Shown here: positions 38,501 to 41,757 of the stretch, piece by piece
Layout of the letters: every line of letters starts with the position of its first letter
Numbering within the stretch: the first letter of the stretch is position 1
Assembly: GCA_030141605.1 (NCBI GenBank)
Contig: JAQGDQ010000098.1
Coordinates: 217,636-281,635 of the forward strand
DNA: 64,000 bases
Direction: 5' to 3'
Origin: Tubiluchus corallicola
Lineage: Eukaryota; Priapulida; Priapulimorpha; Priapulimorphida; Tubiluchidae
Program-made: the position numbers and the translations under genes
Notes under the pieces: generated by a model
Told to the model about the DNA's origin: nothing
Database searches by the model: none
What the model saw: only the letters and a program-made list of their open reading frames with translations

Positions 38501-41472
38501 ATCTAGTGAAATAACCTTTGAGAATGAAATAGATTCTGGCATTGTCTCAATCATCTACATTGTCTGTCCACCTGCTAAACTGTCAGCAAAAACATTAAAC
38601 GAATCAACGCCAACTGCTACTAAGCTTATACGTTGCCGGTTTTTTGTAGATGATAAAAAGAGGAGAAGTTTGGTTTCCTCTGTCACAACCATATCTTCCA
38701 ATTACGACGAGTTGAAACTTGCTTACGAGAACTTTAAACTGAATCCTGAACGCATCTCGGAATGCGACTACGCCGTGCCGGTCGACACACCGAGACCTGG
38801 GATTCCCATAGCCGATACAGACTCGGCAGAGAGCACGGATCCGGGCATTGTGCGGTTTACCCAGTCACCTCCTAAAGCGCACGAACAGAGGGAAAGTACC
38901 TGCGTTCTGCAAACTTATAACGGTATGTGGTGGTCCTAGTTAAATTGCTTGTGCAAAGTCATTTCTAATTAAAAATGTGCAGTGATTTATACGAAAAGCA
39001 AATGATAGACTGAGGTGTACAGTTCTCTCTCACAAATGATACGTTTTGGATGTTTTTTCCGTTTATTATTATATATCCAGTAGGCCTGCTTAGCGTAAGA
39101 AGTACGAATAAATATTACTAATCATTAGTAGGGAAATTATTGGGCTTAAAAGTTAATTGAACCATTTTTTATTTATCCAGATTTTAATTTAGCTTCTGAT
39201 ATTAAAAACAGCATGATGTCTATGGTGTTAAATTCACTTCATATGCAAACAATCAATACACAACACTTTATAGTGCATTATATAGATGGTTTCTCCTCTT
39301 TTTTGTGAATTTCGACAATAAAAGGCTGTTCTCTGTTGTGCTAAAGTTCAACATATATACGTCGTTCTTGCAAACGTTCGTACTAAGCAATACACAAATA
39401 ACGTCCTATAATTATGCATTACACAGAGACGATGCTGCGCCACTTACTGTCTGGTGTTGAAATCTTTTTTTACTTGAATGTAAATGCTACGTTGTGTCTA
39501 TGAAATTGTAACATTTTAGATGTCATTGTTGCTGCCATCCATAGAAAACCCAGCATGTCAAGTGACACAACAACAGACTATGATGGTCGTTCTCCAAAGG
39601 AGAAGTCAAAACGTCCTAAAAGAGCCAAATCTCAAACTTCTGTGAATACGAGGCAATCTGGCCAAAGTGGAAAAGCAACAAGGTTTTCTCAAATACGTTA
39701 AACTCATTTAACAAAATCTGTTACATGTTTATTTGGTTTTGTTTTGTTCTGGCATTATCTATTATTTAACGCTGCTCATAGATGATAGTGAAGTATCACT
39801 TTGTTTTAAAATTATTCACAACTTGTGCGATTTCACGACTATTAACTGATGTGCAGGATTTATTTTAATTTTATACATGTTTCAACTTCTGGAGTTTAAT
39901 TTTCAATTTCTTTTAGATTATGATTTTCACTTCTGATCTTTGCAGCAGACGACCAACAAATAATGGCTCCTCTAGTGATGACGAAGTAACATCAGCAAAT
40001 TCAGAAGAGGCGCAGCGAACAGGTGGCGCTCCTTACGCAGAAGGTGACTATAAAATTTCACTCGAATGGGACCTTGTCTATGATAACATCTAATGTATAG
40101 TTAATCTGTATTATCTAGTGCATGAAATGGTACAGGCAGATAGGCATCACAGAAAACAAAGACTTACCAACGGGCTACGAAACTCTATTTTGTGGGCAGG
40201 CAGTCAAATAAGGTGTCTGGTTAAATGACGACTTGGGTGCTGACGTAACAAATAACACTTTTATTCCAAAATGATATGAAATGTATCATCATAATAGCCG
40301 CTTGTACAAATTATCAATATATTAAAGAGTGGAACTCAGGGGAAATAAAAGATGAAAAATATTTTTACTAAACTGCTCTTAACACAACCAATAGAGATTA
40401 AAAAAAATGTGATGTGTGCCCTGGTTTTCTTAACATTCCCTATGAAGATAAATTTCTATTCGAGGAAAATAAAGATGTAGGGTTTTTACAGATAGCATGC
40501 CATTTTATTAATGAAATTTTTGGAACCTGCGTTTGAGGGTCTTTTAGCTCGAATGGTAAATTTCTACAACATTTGATTGCTGGGCTAAACATGTAGTTTA
40601 TGTGTGAAAGCTTATCTCCTCTTTTGTTGGAAGTTTATTTTGTAATAGTTTGTGTTCGGGGTATTATAGAAATCATTAGTACTTATTGGTGTTCATTCGT
40701 GATTCTTGATGTTGATGGATTTGCAAGTTAATAATATTGTTTCTTGTACCAAATAAATTTATCACATTTACATTAAATATCCCTCCCAGTTTAGCCATGT
40801 GCCTGAATAATAGTTTTAGAGGTTAAGTCTACGCGCTTTGTAAGCCGTTCATTCATTGCATTACAGATTGTGCAACTTCTCCTTCATTATCAGCCCTAAC
40901 TTGCAGAGAGCGGCGAGTTTGTCCAATCATCATAAATACTTCTGGAAGGTAAGAGCTTCGGGTCACGCATCTTGCGATGCTCATAAAAATCCTTTAGCTG
41001 TAAACTATGCGTGTGCAAGACAAATGCATTTTCCATTAAAGATGCTCCAGCCATTTAGCGCATCTCAGCTGAAGAAGTCATTCCTATTTTCATTTAATGG
41101 GGTGCCTTTTTTGGATTTTGCGTATTGGTATCAGGAAATGAATACAATGATCTTTGTTAAAAAATATACACATGTTCGTTTACTGCTTAAAAACATACAA
41201 ATCTATAGTGATCTATCTATGGATACTTATGGAGTGTATGATGGTAGTACTGATTTGAGTTTAGTAAACTGTGTGCATAAAAATTGCGAAAAGTTACTCA
41301 AGCTTCGTCAAACGTAGCTCTTTCATTTCTGTTTATAACAAACGCTATCAATTGCAGGACCAGTTCCAAACAAGACTTCTTGGATTCATCGAGGATAGGG
41401 TTACAAGCGTCTAGTGATACAGACAAGGATAGCGGATACAGAGGGTATACGCCCGAGTTTACAGTCGTATAG
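1..41472 (+). CDS. Dscam: Dscam-like cell adhesion receptor, 3' part of gene (31 exons, Ig4 to stop)
   Basis: Single-pass immunoglobulin-superfamily receptor. Known Dscam proteins act at the surface of neurons and haemocytes in homophilic recognition and signal through adaptors such as Dock/Nck. Read in order, the exons give Ig4-Ig9, FNIII1-4, Ig10, FNIII5-6, a transmembrane helix and a tail of about 400 residues, which is the canonical Dscam order. Junction phases agree throughout: most introns are phase 1, as is usual for domain-bounded Ig genes. Landmark blocks shared with insect Dscam1 include DKGMYQCFV (Ig4), PYDGNSP (FNIII1) and SDGGCP (FNIII6). The left edge cuts Ig4, so Ig1-Ig3 and the signal peptide lie outside. 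No mutually exclusive exon array is visible for Ig7 or the transmembrane exon. Family and extracellular exons are near certain. The cytoplasmic exon chain is less certain, mainly between 32055 and 38650. Confidence 0.95.
283..2158 (+). other. Intron Ig4-Ig5
   Basis: No coding exon recognised. About 1100-1480 is T-rich with degenerate cattcg/ttcgtt words. About 1665-1760 carries a gaattagaattatttatttattt stretch like the 3' tail of a non-LTR element on the minus strand. About 1958-2007 repeats a 19-base AT-rich word about 2.5 times. Confidence 0.5.
2159..2455 (+). CDS. Dscam: Dscam exon: Ig5
   Basis: Acceptor tttcgcag, donor G|GTAATG, both phase 1, so the whole Ig5 is one cassette. It reads [42 protein letters not shown] and [14 protein letters not shown]. 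Cysteines and tryptophan are in the expected spacing. It aligns with insect Dscam1 Ig5 (FLKC, NPTPEISW, GGLYKCIA). Confidence 0.95.
2456..2906 (+). other. Intron Ig5-Ig6
   Basis: AT-rich, no repeat family or exon recognised. Confidence 0.5.
2907..3017 (+). CDS. Dscam: Dscam exon: Ig6 first half
   Basis: Acceptor ttactttag, donor GTAAGT. Reads [36 protein letters not shown], matching insect Ig6 (GLPYIRQMEKKAIV, CPVAGYPIDSIVWE). The last base starts an Asp codon completed in the next exon (GYPI...WEKDG). An extra Cys lies two residues after the B-strand Cys. Confidence 0.92.
3018..3586 (+). other. Intron within Ig6
   Basis: No exon or repeat recognised. A strong donor starts it and ttttttatag ends it. 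Confidence 0.5.
3587..3748 (+). CDS. Dscam: Dscam exon: Ig6 second half
   Basis: Starts AT after ttttttatag and completes the split Asp codon ([19 protein letters not shown]). Carries the F strand [13 protein letters not shown] and ends VHVEVK, phase 1, donor GTAGTC. Matches insect Ig6 PNGTLIIENVER...YTCVAKNQEG. Confidence 0.93.
4226..4328 (+). CDS. Dscam: Dscam exon: Ig7 first half
   Basis: Acceptor attttgcag, donor AG|GTAAGT (phase 2). Reads [35 protein letters not shown]. The VxPxIVPF start and GDxPI motif are diagnostic of Dscam Ig7. In insects Ig7 is one large alternative exon (exon 9 cluster); here it is split in two with no visible duplicates. It has no long uninterrupted frame and was found by homology. 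Confidence 0.92.
4329..5823 (+). other. Intron within Ig7
   Basis: 1.5 kb read for duplicate Ig7 half-exons (WEKDG...YTC or GDPPI type). None found. No transposon recognised. Confidence 0.5.
5824..6005 (+). CDS. Dscam: Dscam exon: Ig7 second half
   Basis: Completes the split Arg codon (AG|A) and reads [40 protein letters not shown], ending ALIVDG with phase 1 donor GTAATA. The tryptophan and F-strand YTC are in place. Confidence 0.93.
6006..7246 (+). other. Intron Ig7-Ig8
   Basis: Contains a two-copy tandem repeat of about 64 bases at 6145-6273 (listed separately). Nothing else recognised. Confidence 0.5.
6145..6273 (+). repeat. Two-copy tandem repeat, about 64-bp unit
   Basis: Both units contain taaattttgcc, then ttcgttggtatgt or ttcattgggtaagtat, then gtgatcct and ggcctggccct or agcctggccct. 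Unit starts are near 6147 and 6211. Divergence is roughly 20 percent by eye. Confidence 0.75.
7247..7369 (+). CDS. Dscam: Dscam exon: Ig8 first half
   Basis: Acceptor tcgtgttag, donor G|GTATGA, phase 1. Reads [40 protein letters not shown]. Matches insect Ig8 start VPPRWILEPTDKAF...ECKADGFPKPQVTWKK. Confidence 0.94.
7566..7745 (+). CDS. Dscam: Dscam exon: Ig8 second half
   Basis: Acceptor gcttttcag. Reads [59 protein letters not shown]. The F-strand motif is SLLCQASNG where YxC is typical; insect Dscam1 has YYLCEAINGIG here. Donor G|GTACGT, phase 1. Confidence 0.94.
7936..8086 (+). CDS. Dscam: Dscam exon: Ig9 first half
   Basis: Acceptor aattttcag, donor AG|GTACGA, phase 2. Reads [40 protein letters not shown]. 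The CxAKGEKPI..W block is the Dscam Ig9 signature. Confidence 0.94.
8128..8862 (+). repeat. Long polypurine (G/A) tract in the Ig9 intron
   Basis: About 735 bases almost entirely A and G (gaagaaagaaaag-type words, pyrimidines only scattered). It fills nearly the whole 8087-8927 intron between the two halves of Ig9. The pyrimidine-rich complement produces long but meaningless Phe/Leu/Ser-rich frames on the minus strand. Confidence 0.9.
8928..9076 (+). CDS. Dscam: Dscam exon: Ig9 second half
   Basis: Completes the split Arg codon and reads [40 protein letters not shown], ending QLKVL, phase 1, donor GTAAAA. Matches insect Ig9 SLSIKRTERSDSALFTCVATNAFGSD. Confidence 0.94.
9077..11480 (+). other. 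Intron Ig9-FNIII1, 5' part
   Basis: No exon recognised. The only structured signals are a gacgacgacgac run near 9135 and a TATA/initiator-like pair near 10991-11022. Confidence 0.45.
10991..11022 (+). promoter_or_regulatory. Possible TATA plus initiator promoter inside the intron
   Basis: CATAAAAGCGGG at 10991 is followed by TCAGAT at 11019. The A of TCA lies 30 bases downstream of the TATA-like box, the usual arthropod spacing. A second TCAGTT initiator-like word follows at 11030. The surrounding 100 bases are less AT-rich than the intron. Chance occurrence is possible and no transcript is known. Confidence 0.25.
11480..12800 (+). mobile_element. Non-LTR retrotransposon (LINE) relic, reverse transcriptase C-terminal half
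   Basis: Broken frames on the + strand carry [11 protein letters not shown] (RT motif 3 type) near 11490, [14 protein letters not shown] (RT motif 4 type) near 11650, a degraded DDT near 11768 and [15 protein letters not shown] near 11990. Beyond the AT array come [20 protein letters not shown] and [16 protein letters not shown], typical of the region after RT in Jockey/CR1-type elements. Several stops and frameshifts make it dead. It lies in the Dscam sense orientation. Confidence 0.85.
12283..12390. repeat. Compound microsatellite A-run, (AT)n, A-run
   Basis: About 20 A residues, then about 77 bases of AT dinucleotides with one interruption, then another A-run. It splits the LINE relic. 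Confidence 0.95.
12990..13277 (+). pseudogene. Decayed V-set Ig fragment, possibly Beat-like
   Basis: One + frame near 13005-13090 reads [20 protein letters not shown] before a stop, resembling an Ig B strand (LxCxY). After a gap, tcgtag precedes [20 protein letters not shown] at 13207-13268, resembling an Ig F-G hairpin. The YRCExSA and VSD words recall the end of the first Ig of Beaten path (Beat) proteins more than Dscam. The central part with the tryptophan is missing and there are stops, so it is best read as a relic. It could be coincidence or a degraded alternative Ig exon. Confidence 0.3.
13278..13958 (+). other. Intron end before FNIII1
   Basis: A stretch near 13728-13812 (gaatttgaatttatttatt, then aaataaataaac) resembles LINE 3' tails seen elsewhere in the window. 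Otherwise nothing recognised. Confidence 0.4.
13959..14090 (+). CDS. Dscam: Dscam exon: FNIII1 first half
   Basis: Acceptor tgctttacag, donor A|GTAAGA. Reads [40 protein letters not shown]. The SWxxPYDGNSP block is identical in position to insect Dscam1 FNIII1. Confidence 0.95.
14950..15290. repeat. Degenerate minisatellite with direct and inverted copies of a gccagtgcac-type word
   Basis: Words such as atgccagtacacc, atcgccagtggcac, cttcgccagtgg, tttgccagtgcacattt and actagtgcac recur every 15-35 bases. Inverted forms (gaagtgtacactggcgaa) occur near 15230. No coding frame spans it. Confidence 0.6.
16040..16203. repeat. Trinucleotide array (TCA)n with (CGT)n blocks
   Basis: About 160 bases of catcat repeats flanked and interrupted by cgtcgt blocks. 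It gives spurious poly-His, poly-Ser, poly-Ile and poly-Met frames. Confidence 0.95.
18232..18396 (+). CDS. Dscam: Dscam exon: FNIII1 second half
   Basis: Acceptor tggtttcag. Reads [40 protein letters not shown] and ends VIVTTEEE, phase 1, donor GTACAA. The [14 protein letters not shown] block matches insect TYNIRIVAENAIG. Confidence 0.94.
18516..18629. repeat. (GTCA)n microsatellite, about 28 copies
   Basis: About 114 uninterrupted bases of the tetranucleotide, degenerating into gacaatcaatcaatga. Confidence 0.97.
18698..18756. repeat. (AACC)n microsatellite, about 14 copies
   Basis: Uninterrupted accaacc repeats some 70 bases after the GTCA array, joined by degenerate forms of both words. 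Confidence 0.97.
19295..19365 (+). CDS. Dscam: Dscam exon: FNIII2 first part (short)
   Basis: Acceptor tttttttcacag, donor GTAATT, ends in phase 0. Reads [24 protein letters not shown]. Joins in frame to PPAKES in the next exon, giving the FNIII WTPP turn. Too short for an open-frame search to reveal. Confidence 0.92.
19629..19866 (+). CDS. Dscam: Dscam exon: FNIII2 second part
   Basis: Acceptor ttcgtttag, phase 0 start. Reads [20 protein letters not shown], then [37 protein letters not shown]. Matches insect Dscam1 NGEILGYYVGYKLSN and NLRVYTQYSVVIQAFN. Donor G|GTAAGT, phase 1. Confidence 0.95.
19867..20347 (+). other. Intron FNIII2-FNIII3
   Basis: Nothing recognised. Confidence 0.5.
20348..20503 (+). 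CDS. Dscam: Dscam exon: FNIII3 first half
   Basis: Acceptor cttttaacag. Reads [52 protein letters not shown]. Donor G|GTGAGT, phase 1. Insect equivalent is GTPSQPPSD...WVSPPLESANGVIKTYKVVY. Confidence 0.94.
20867..21022 (+). CDS. Dscam: Dscam exon: FNIII3 second half
   Basis: Acceptor acttttcag. Reads [52 protein letters not shown]. The [14 protein letters not shown] block matches insect GLKKYTNYTMQVLA. Donor G|GTAAAA, phase 1. No internal Met, so it was found by homology. Confidence 0.94.
21153..21292 (+). CDS. Dscam: Dscam exon: FNIII4 first half
   Basis: Acceptor gattctgtag. Reads [47 protein letters not shown]. Donor GTAAGT, phase 0. Insect equivalent is DVKALVMGNAAILVSWRPPAQPNGIITQYTVY. 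Confidence 0.94.
21293..22105 (+). other. Intron within FNIII4, with a CTG/TTG-rich patch
   Basis: 21320-21378 is an imperfect gctgctgttgctg trinucleotide run directly after the exon. The rest is unremarkable. Confidence 0.6.
22106..22259 (+). CDS. Dscam: Dscam exon: FNIII4 second half
   Basis: Acceptor atattgtag, phase 0 start at GTG. Reads [51 protein letters not shown]. Insect equivalent is LEKNKPYEFWVTASTTIGEGQQSK. Donor G|GTAGAC, phase 1. Confidence 0.93.
22260..22906 (+). other. Intron FNIII4-Ig10
   Basis: Nothing recognised. Confidence 0.5.
22907..23021 (+). CDS. Dscam: Dscam exon: Ig10 first half
   Basis: Acceptor attctttag. Reads [38 protein letters not shown]. Insect Ig10 begins VPAKIASF and has MPCLAVGAPQPEITWK. 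Ends after two bases of a Gly codon (phase 2), donor GTATGA. Confidence 0.92.
23287..23441 (+). CDS. Dscam: Dscam exon: Ig10 second half
   Basis: Acceptor tgatttatag. Reads [51 protein letters not shown]. Insect equivalent is PDGSLLIKSVNRQDAGDYSCHAENSIAKDSITHKLIV. Donor G|GTAGGA, phase 1. Confidence 0.95.
23707..24000 (+). CDS. Dscam: Dscam exon: FNIII5 (whole domain)
   Basis: Acceptor atatttcag. Reads [63 protein letters not shown], ending RTTGS. The LxCGxxYQxY block is the Dscam FNIII5 signature. Donor A|GTAAGT, phase 1. The 3' end of the exon is the first unit of a minisatellite that continues into the intron. Confidence 0.95.
23989..24262 (+). repeat. 60-bp minisatellite built from the FNIII5 exon end and its 5' splice site
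   Basis: The word acaactggatcgagtaagtgg spans the exon-intron junction at 23989-24009. It recurs as acaactggatcaagtaagtg near 24110, caactagatgaagttagtgg near 24170 and caaatggatctagttagtgg near 24231, with a more diverged copy near 24050. Period is about 60-61 bases. The second copy keeps an intact gtaagt donor. Confidence 0.85.
24367..24660 (+). CDS. Dscam: Dscam exon: FNIII6 (whole domain)
   Basis: Acceptor ttctttttag. Reads [60 protein letters not shown], ending FSTLSHFG. Matches insect Dscam1 HFKAWKDGGCPMSHFVV and LEPATWYNLRITAHNSAG. Donor G|GTAAGC, phase 1. Confidence 0.95.
24885..25049 (+). CDS. Dscam: Dscam exon: juxtamembrane and transmembrane segment
   Basis: Acceptor ttatttttag, phase 1. 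After [19 protein letters not shown] comes a hydrophobic run [19 protein letters not shown] followed by the stop-transfer RRRR. Ends YTFK with donor G|GTAATA. Insects have two alternative versions of this exon (exon 17); only one is visible here. Confidence 0.93.
25369..25530 (+). CDS. Dscam: Dscam exon: cytoplasmic 1
   Basis: The only phase-compatible acceptor is actgatttaacag at 25368, giving [20 protein letters not shown] and on to [16 protein letters not shown]. Donor G|GTGAGT, phase 1. The frame also continues upstream to 25344 but that start would break the phase. Polar, low-complexity tail segment rich in Lys, Ser and Ala. Confidence 0.82.
25975..28900 (-). mobile_element. Ty3/gypsy LTR retrotransposon relic, pol region
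   Basis: On the minus strand, reading down from 28880: [15 protein letters not shown]-type RT start near 28800, and at 28313-28684 [32 protein letters not shown] and a [12 protein letters not shown] segment (RT palm to RNase H). From 27135: the integrase core with [13 protein letters not shown] and [18 protein letters not shown], then [20 protein letters not shown] near 26720 and [16 protein letters not shown] near 26570. An acidic tail ([16 protein letters not shown]) is near 26110. Frames are broken and the catalytic RT motif is not readable, so it is defunct. No LTR pair was identified. Confidence 0.85.
29040..29935 (+). mobile_element. LINE relic, endonuclease region, between gypsy pol and gag remains
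   Basis: Broken + frames show [20 protein letters not shown] near 29080, then [16 protein letters not shown] near 29475, GDLDID near 29715 (the LGDFNID motif of APE-type endonucleases), and [14 protein letters not shown] plus [11 protein letters not shown] near 29825-29930. The motif order is that of the endonuclease of L2/CR1-like elements. Opposite orientation to the surrounding gypsy remains. Confidence 0.85.
30020..30290 (-). mobile_element. Gypsy gag-like fragment
   Basis: Minus-strand frame reads [20 protein letters not shown], then [15 protein letters not shown]. The leucine-rich spacing and the TLDxAxDICR motif are typical of the end of Ty3/gypsy Gag capsid. Same orientation as the pol relic, so it may be the 5' part of that element, displaced by the LINE insertion. 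Confidence 0.6.
30676..31190. repeat. Degenerate (CTTAC)n low-complexity tract
   Basis: About 500 bases built from cttac, cttacc, cttat and tttac words, most regular at 31010-31180. It ends about 50 bases before the next exon. It is not the arthropod telomere repeat TTAGG/CCTAA. Confidence 0.85.
31237..31449 (+). CDS. Dscam: Dscam exon: cytoplasmic 2, SH3-ligand motif
   Basis: Acceptor ttaattttcag, phase 1, donor G|GTAAAA. Reads [57 protein letters not shown] fits a class II SH3 ligand (PxxPxR), the kind recognised by Dock/Nck in insect Dscam signalling. Tyrosines in SPYA and NFYHN are possible phosphosites. Confidence 0.88.
31450..31905 (+). other. Intron cytoplasmic 2-3
   Basis: Nothing recognised. 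Confidence 0.5.
31906..32055 (+). CDS. Dscam: Dscam exon: cytoplasmic 3, proline-rich
   Basis: Acceptor tcgattgtag, phase 1. Reads [50 protein letters not shown]. Several PxxP motifs (PVLP, PAPNQP). The donor G|GTTATC is weak. Read-through gives GYLTRL and a stop at 32073, so this could be an alternative end of the protein. Phase matches the next confident exon at 38650. Confidence 0.8.
32855..34278 (+). repeat. Tandem segmental duplication, about 0.8-kb unit
   Basis: The segment starting gtcaataaattagtggacat at 32855 recurs at 33663 with the same following 120 bases. The block starting taacattttattaatagaaa near 33349 recurs near 34025. Both units end gatattcaaaatcatagttt, at about 33661 and 34278. 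Unit 1 abuts unit 2 directly. The second unit is about 190 bases shorter. Divergence is roughly 10 percent by eye. Confidence 0.85.
33374..33450 (+). repeat. 27-bp minisatellite, three copies
   Basis: The word aatgcagaataaattacgaa plus taatag repeats three times inside the first copy of the segmental duplication. The second copy of the duplication has a single, altered version near 34050. Confidence 0.85.
34540..34545 (-). terminator. Poly(A) signal AATAAA for the nested peptide gene
   Basis: tttatt on the + strand is AATAAA on the minus strand, 102 bases downstream of the peptide stop. In AT-rich DNA this could be chance, but position and strand fit. Confidence 0.4.
34647..34939 (-). CDS. 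Nested two-exon gene for a 54-residue secreted basic, Gly-rich peptide
   Basis: Exon 1 is 34939-34895, [15 protein letters not shown], ending at donor GTAAGT in phase 0. Exon 2 is 34766-34647, after acceptor gttttaacag, starting [10 protein letters not shown] and ending NKWEK, stop TAG. Joined, the first 22 residues form a textbook signal peptide (positive N end, hydrophobic core, small residues and Cys before QKS). The predicted mature part, about 32 residues, has [20 protein letters not shown], no cysteine and net positive charge near +5. An AATAAA lies at 34545-34540, about 100 bases past the stop. A strong acceptor (ttgtttcttacag) just before the ATG suggests a 5' UTR intron. I do not recognise the family. 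An antimicrobial or signalling peptide is a guess from composition only. Confidence 0.6.
35552..35624. repeat. (TAA)n array
   Basis: About 73 bases of ataata repeats with single-base interruptions. Confidence 0.93.
36150..37400 (+). mobile_element. LINE relic, post-RT region
   Basis: 36389-36577 reads [20 protein letters not shown] with scattered stops downstream. 36655-36870 reads [37 protein letters not shown] and [12 protein letters not shown], the conserved segment after RT in CR1/Jockey-type LINEs. 37190-37240 reads [15 protein letters not shown], like the C-terminal zinc-ribbon region. A taaataaataaatctaattc tail of another copy precedes it near 36190. Disrupted by stops throughout. 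Confidence 0.8.
37749..37858 (+). CDS. Dscam: Candidate alternative last exon of Dscam (uncertain)
   Basis: A strong acceptor (tgtccttatctcttgcag) precedes a phase-1-compatible frame reading [35 protein letters not shown] and a stop. Spliced from 32055 it would end the protein early. No phase-1 donor lies inside, so it cannot join 38650 in frame. The minus strand of the same stretch is also open ([20 protein letters not shown]), so one strand must be fortuitous. Confidence 0.25.
38650..38922 (+). CDS. Dscam: Dscam exon: cytoplasmic 4
   Basis: Acceptor ttttttgtag, phase 1, donor G|GTATGT. Reads [53 protein letters not shown], then an acidic Asp/Ser/Glu-rich stretch and [13 protein letters not shown]. 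The SSVTTxSSxxDEL block recalls a conserved stretch of insect Dscam tails (from memory). Markedly GC-richer than the flanking introns. Confidence 0.9.
38923..39519 (+). other. Intron cytoplasmic 4-5
   Basis: Nothing recognised. Confidence 0.5.
39520..39682 (+). CDS. Dscam: Dscam exon: cytoplasmic 5, basic
   Basis: Acceptor taacattttag, phase 1. Reads [54 protein letters not shown]. The KSKRPKRAK cluster could act as a nuclear-localisation or membrane-proximal basic motif. The donor AG|GTTTTC is weak; read-through ends after RFSQIR. Confidence 0.8.
39946..40043 (+). CDS. Dscam: Dscam exon: cytoplasmic 6
   Basis: Acceptor tctttgcag followed at once by a second cag (NAGNAG), so the exon can start at 39946 or 39949. 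Both keep the frame: [33 protein letters not shown], or RRPTNN. Donor G|GTGACT, phase 1. Read-through stays open for 16 codons to a stop near 40092. Confidence 0.8.
40044..40866 (+). other. Intron cytoplasmic 6-7
   Basis: Nothing recognised apart from the short open read-through at its start. Confidence 0.5.
40867..40948 (+). CDS. Dscam: Dscam exon: cytoplasmic 7 (short)
   Basis: Acceptor attgcattacag, phase 1 in, phase 2 out, donor AG|GTAAGA. Reads [27 protein letters not shown]. It is the only exon found that converts phase 1 to the phase 2 needed by the final exon. An internal acceptor at 40906 runs into a stop and was not used. Another frame over this exon is open for 153 codons but gives no recognisable protein. 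Confidence 0.65.
41358..41472 (+). CDS. Dscam: Dscam exon: last coding exon, PDZ-ligand-like C-terminus
   Basis: Acceptor tatcaattgcag, phase 2. Reads [37 protein letters not shown] and stop TAG. The last residues TVV fit a class I PDZ ligand (S/T-x-V). Vertebrate Dscams are known to bind MAGI scaffold PDZ domains through their C-termini. Confidence 0.85.
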
Positions 41473-41538
41473 TGAAAAAGTCCTCCCAGCTCTTAAAAAC
41501 GTTTCTAAAATTAAAATGAAATTATCAACTTAATTGTA

Positions 41539-41544
41539 AATAAA
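41539..41544 (+). terminator. Candidate poly(A) signal AATAAA
   Basis: 67 bases after the stop, overlapping aaataaataatg. Other AATAAA words occur later (for example near 42248), so the 3' end is not fixed by sequence. Confidence 0.4.
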
Positions 41545-41679
41545 TAATGAATTGAGTAATGTGTACAGATTAGTGTAATTTTCCCACTTTGTAAAACCTA
41601 CTGTATGTAAATGGGTAAGGGAACCTATAACTGAGCCCATATAAAAACTGTGCTTATACTGGGCTTACTGTAGTTAACA

Positions 41680-41738
41680 AATACATACATCCATATGTAT
41701 ATATATATATATATATATATAATATGGATGTATGTATT
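41680..41738. repeat. Perfect 17-bp inverted repeat around an AT array
   Basis: aatacatacatccatat at 41680-41696 is the exact reverse complement of atatggatgtatgtatt at 41722-41738. The 25-base loop is almost pure AT. A further AT array follows to 41757. Confidence 0.95.
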
Positions 41739-41757
41739 ATATATATATATATATATA

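Larger units (their letters stand above)
32056..38649 (+). other. Intron cytoplasmic 3-4 (6.6 kb) with nested content
   Basis: Holds a tandem segmental duplication (32855-34278), a minus-strand secreted-peptide gene (34647-34939), a TAA array, a LINE fragment (36385-37400) and a possible alternative last exon (37749). 32100-32850 and 37860-38640 show nothing recognised. Confidence 0.6.

Noticed and set aside
40856-41317. 153-codon + strand open frame
   Set aside because: It overlaps the cytoplasmic 7 exon in another frame, runs through its GTAAGA donor and gives no recognisable protein. A frame of this length is expected occasionally by chance.
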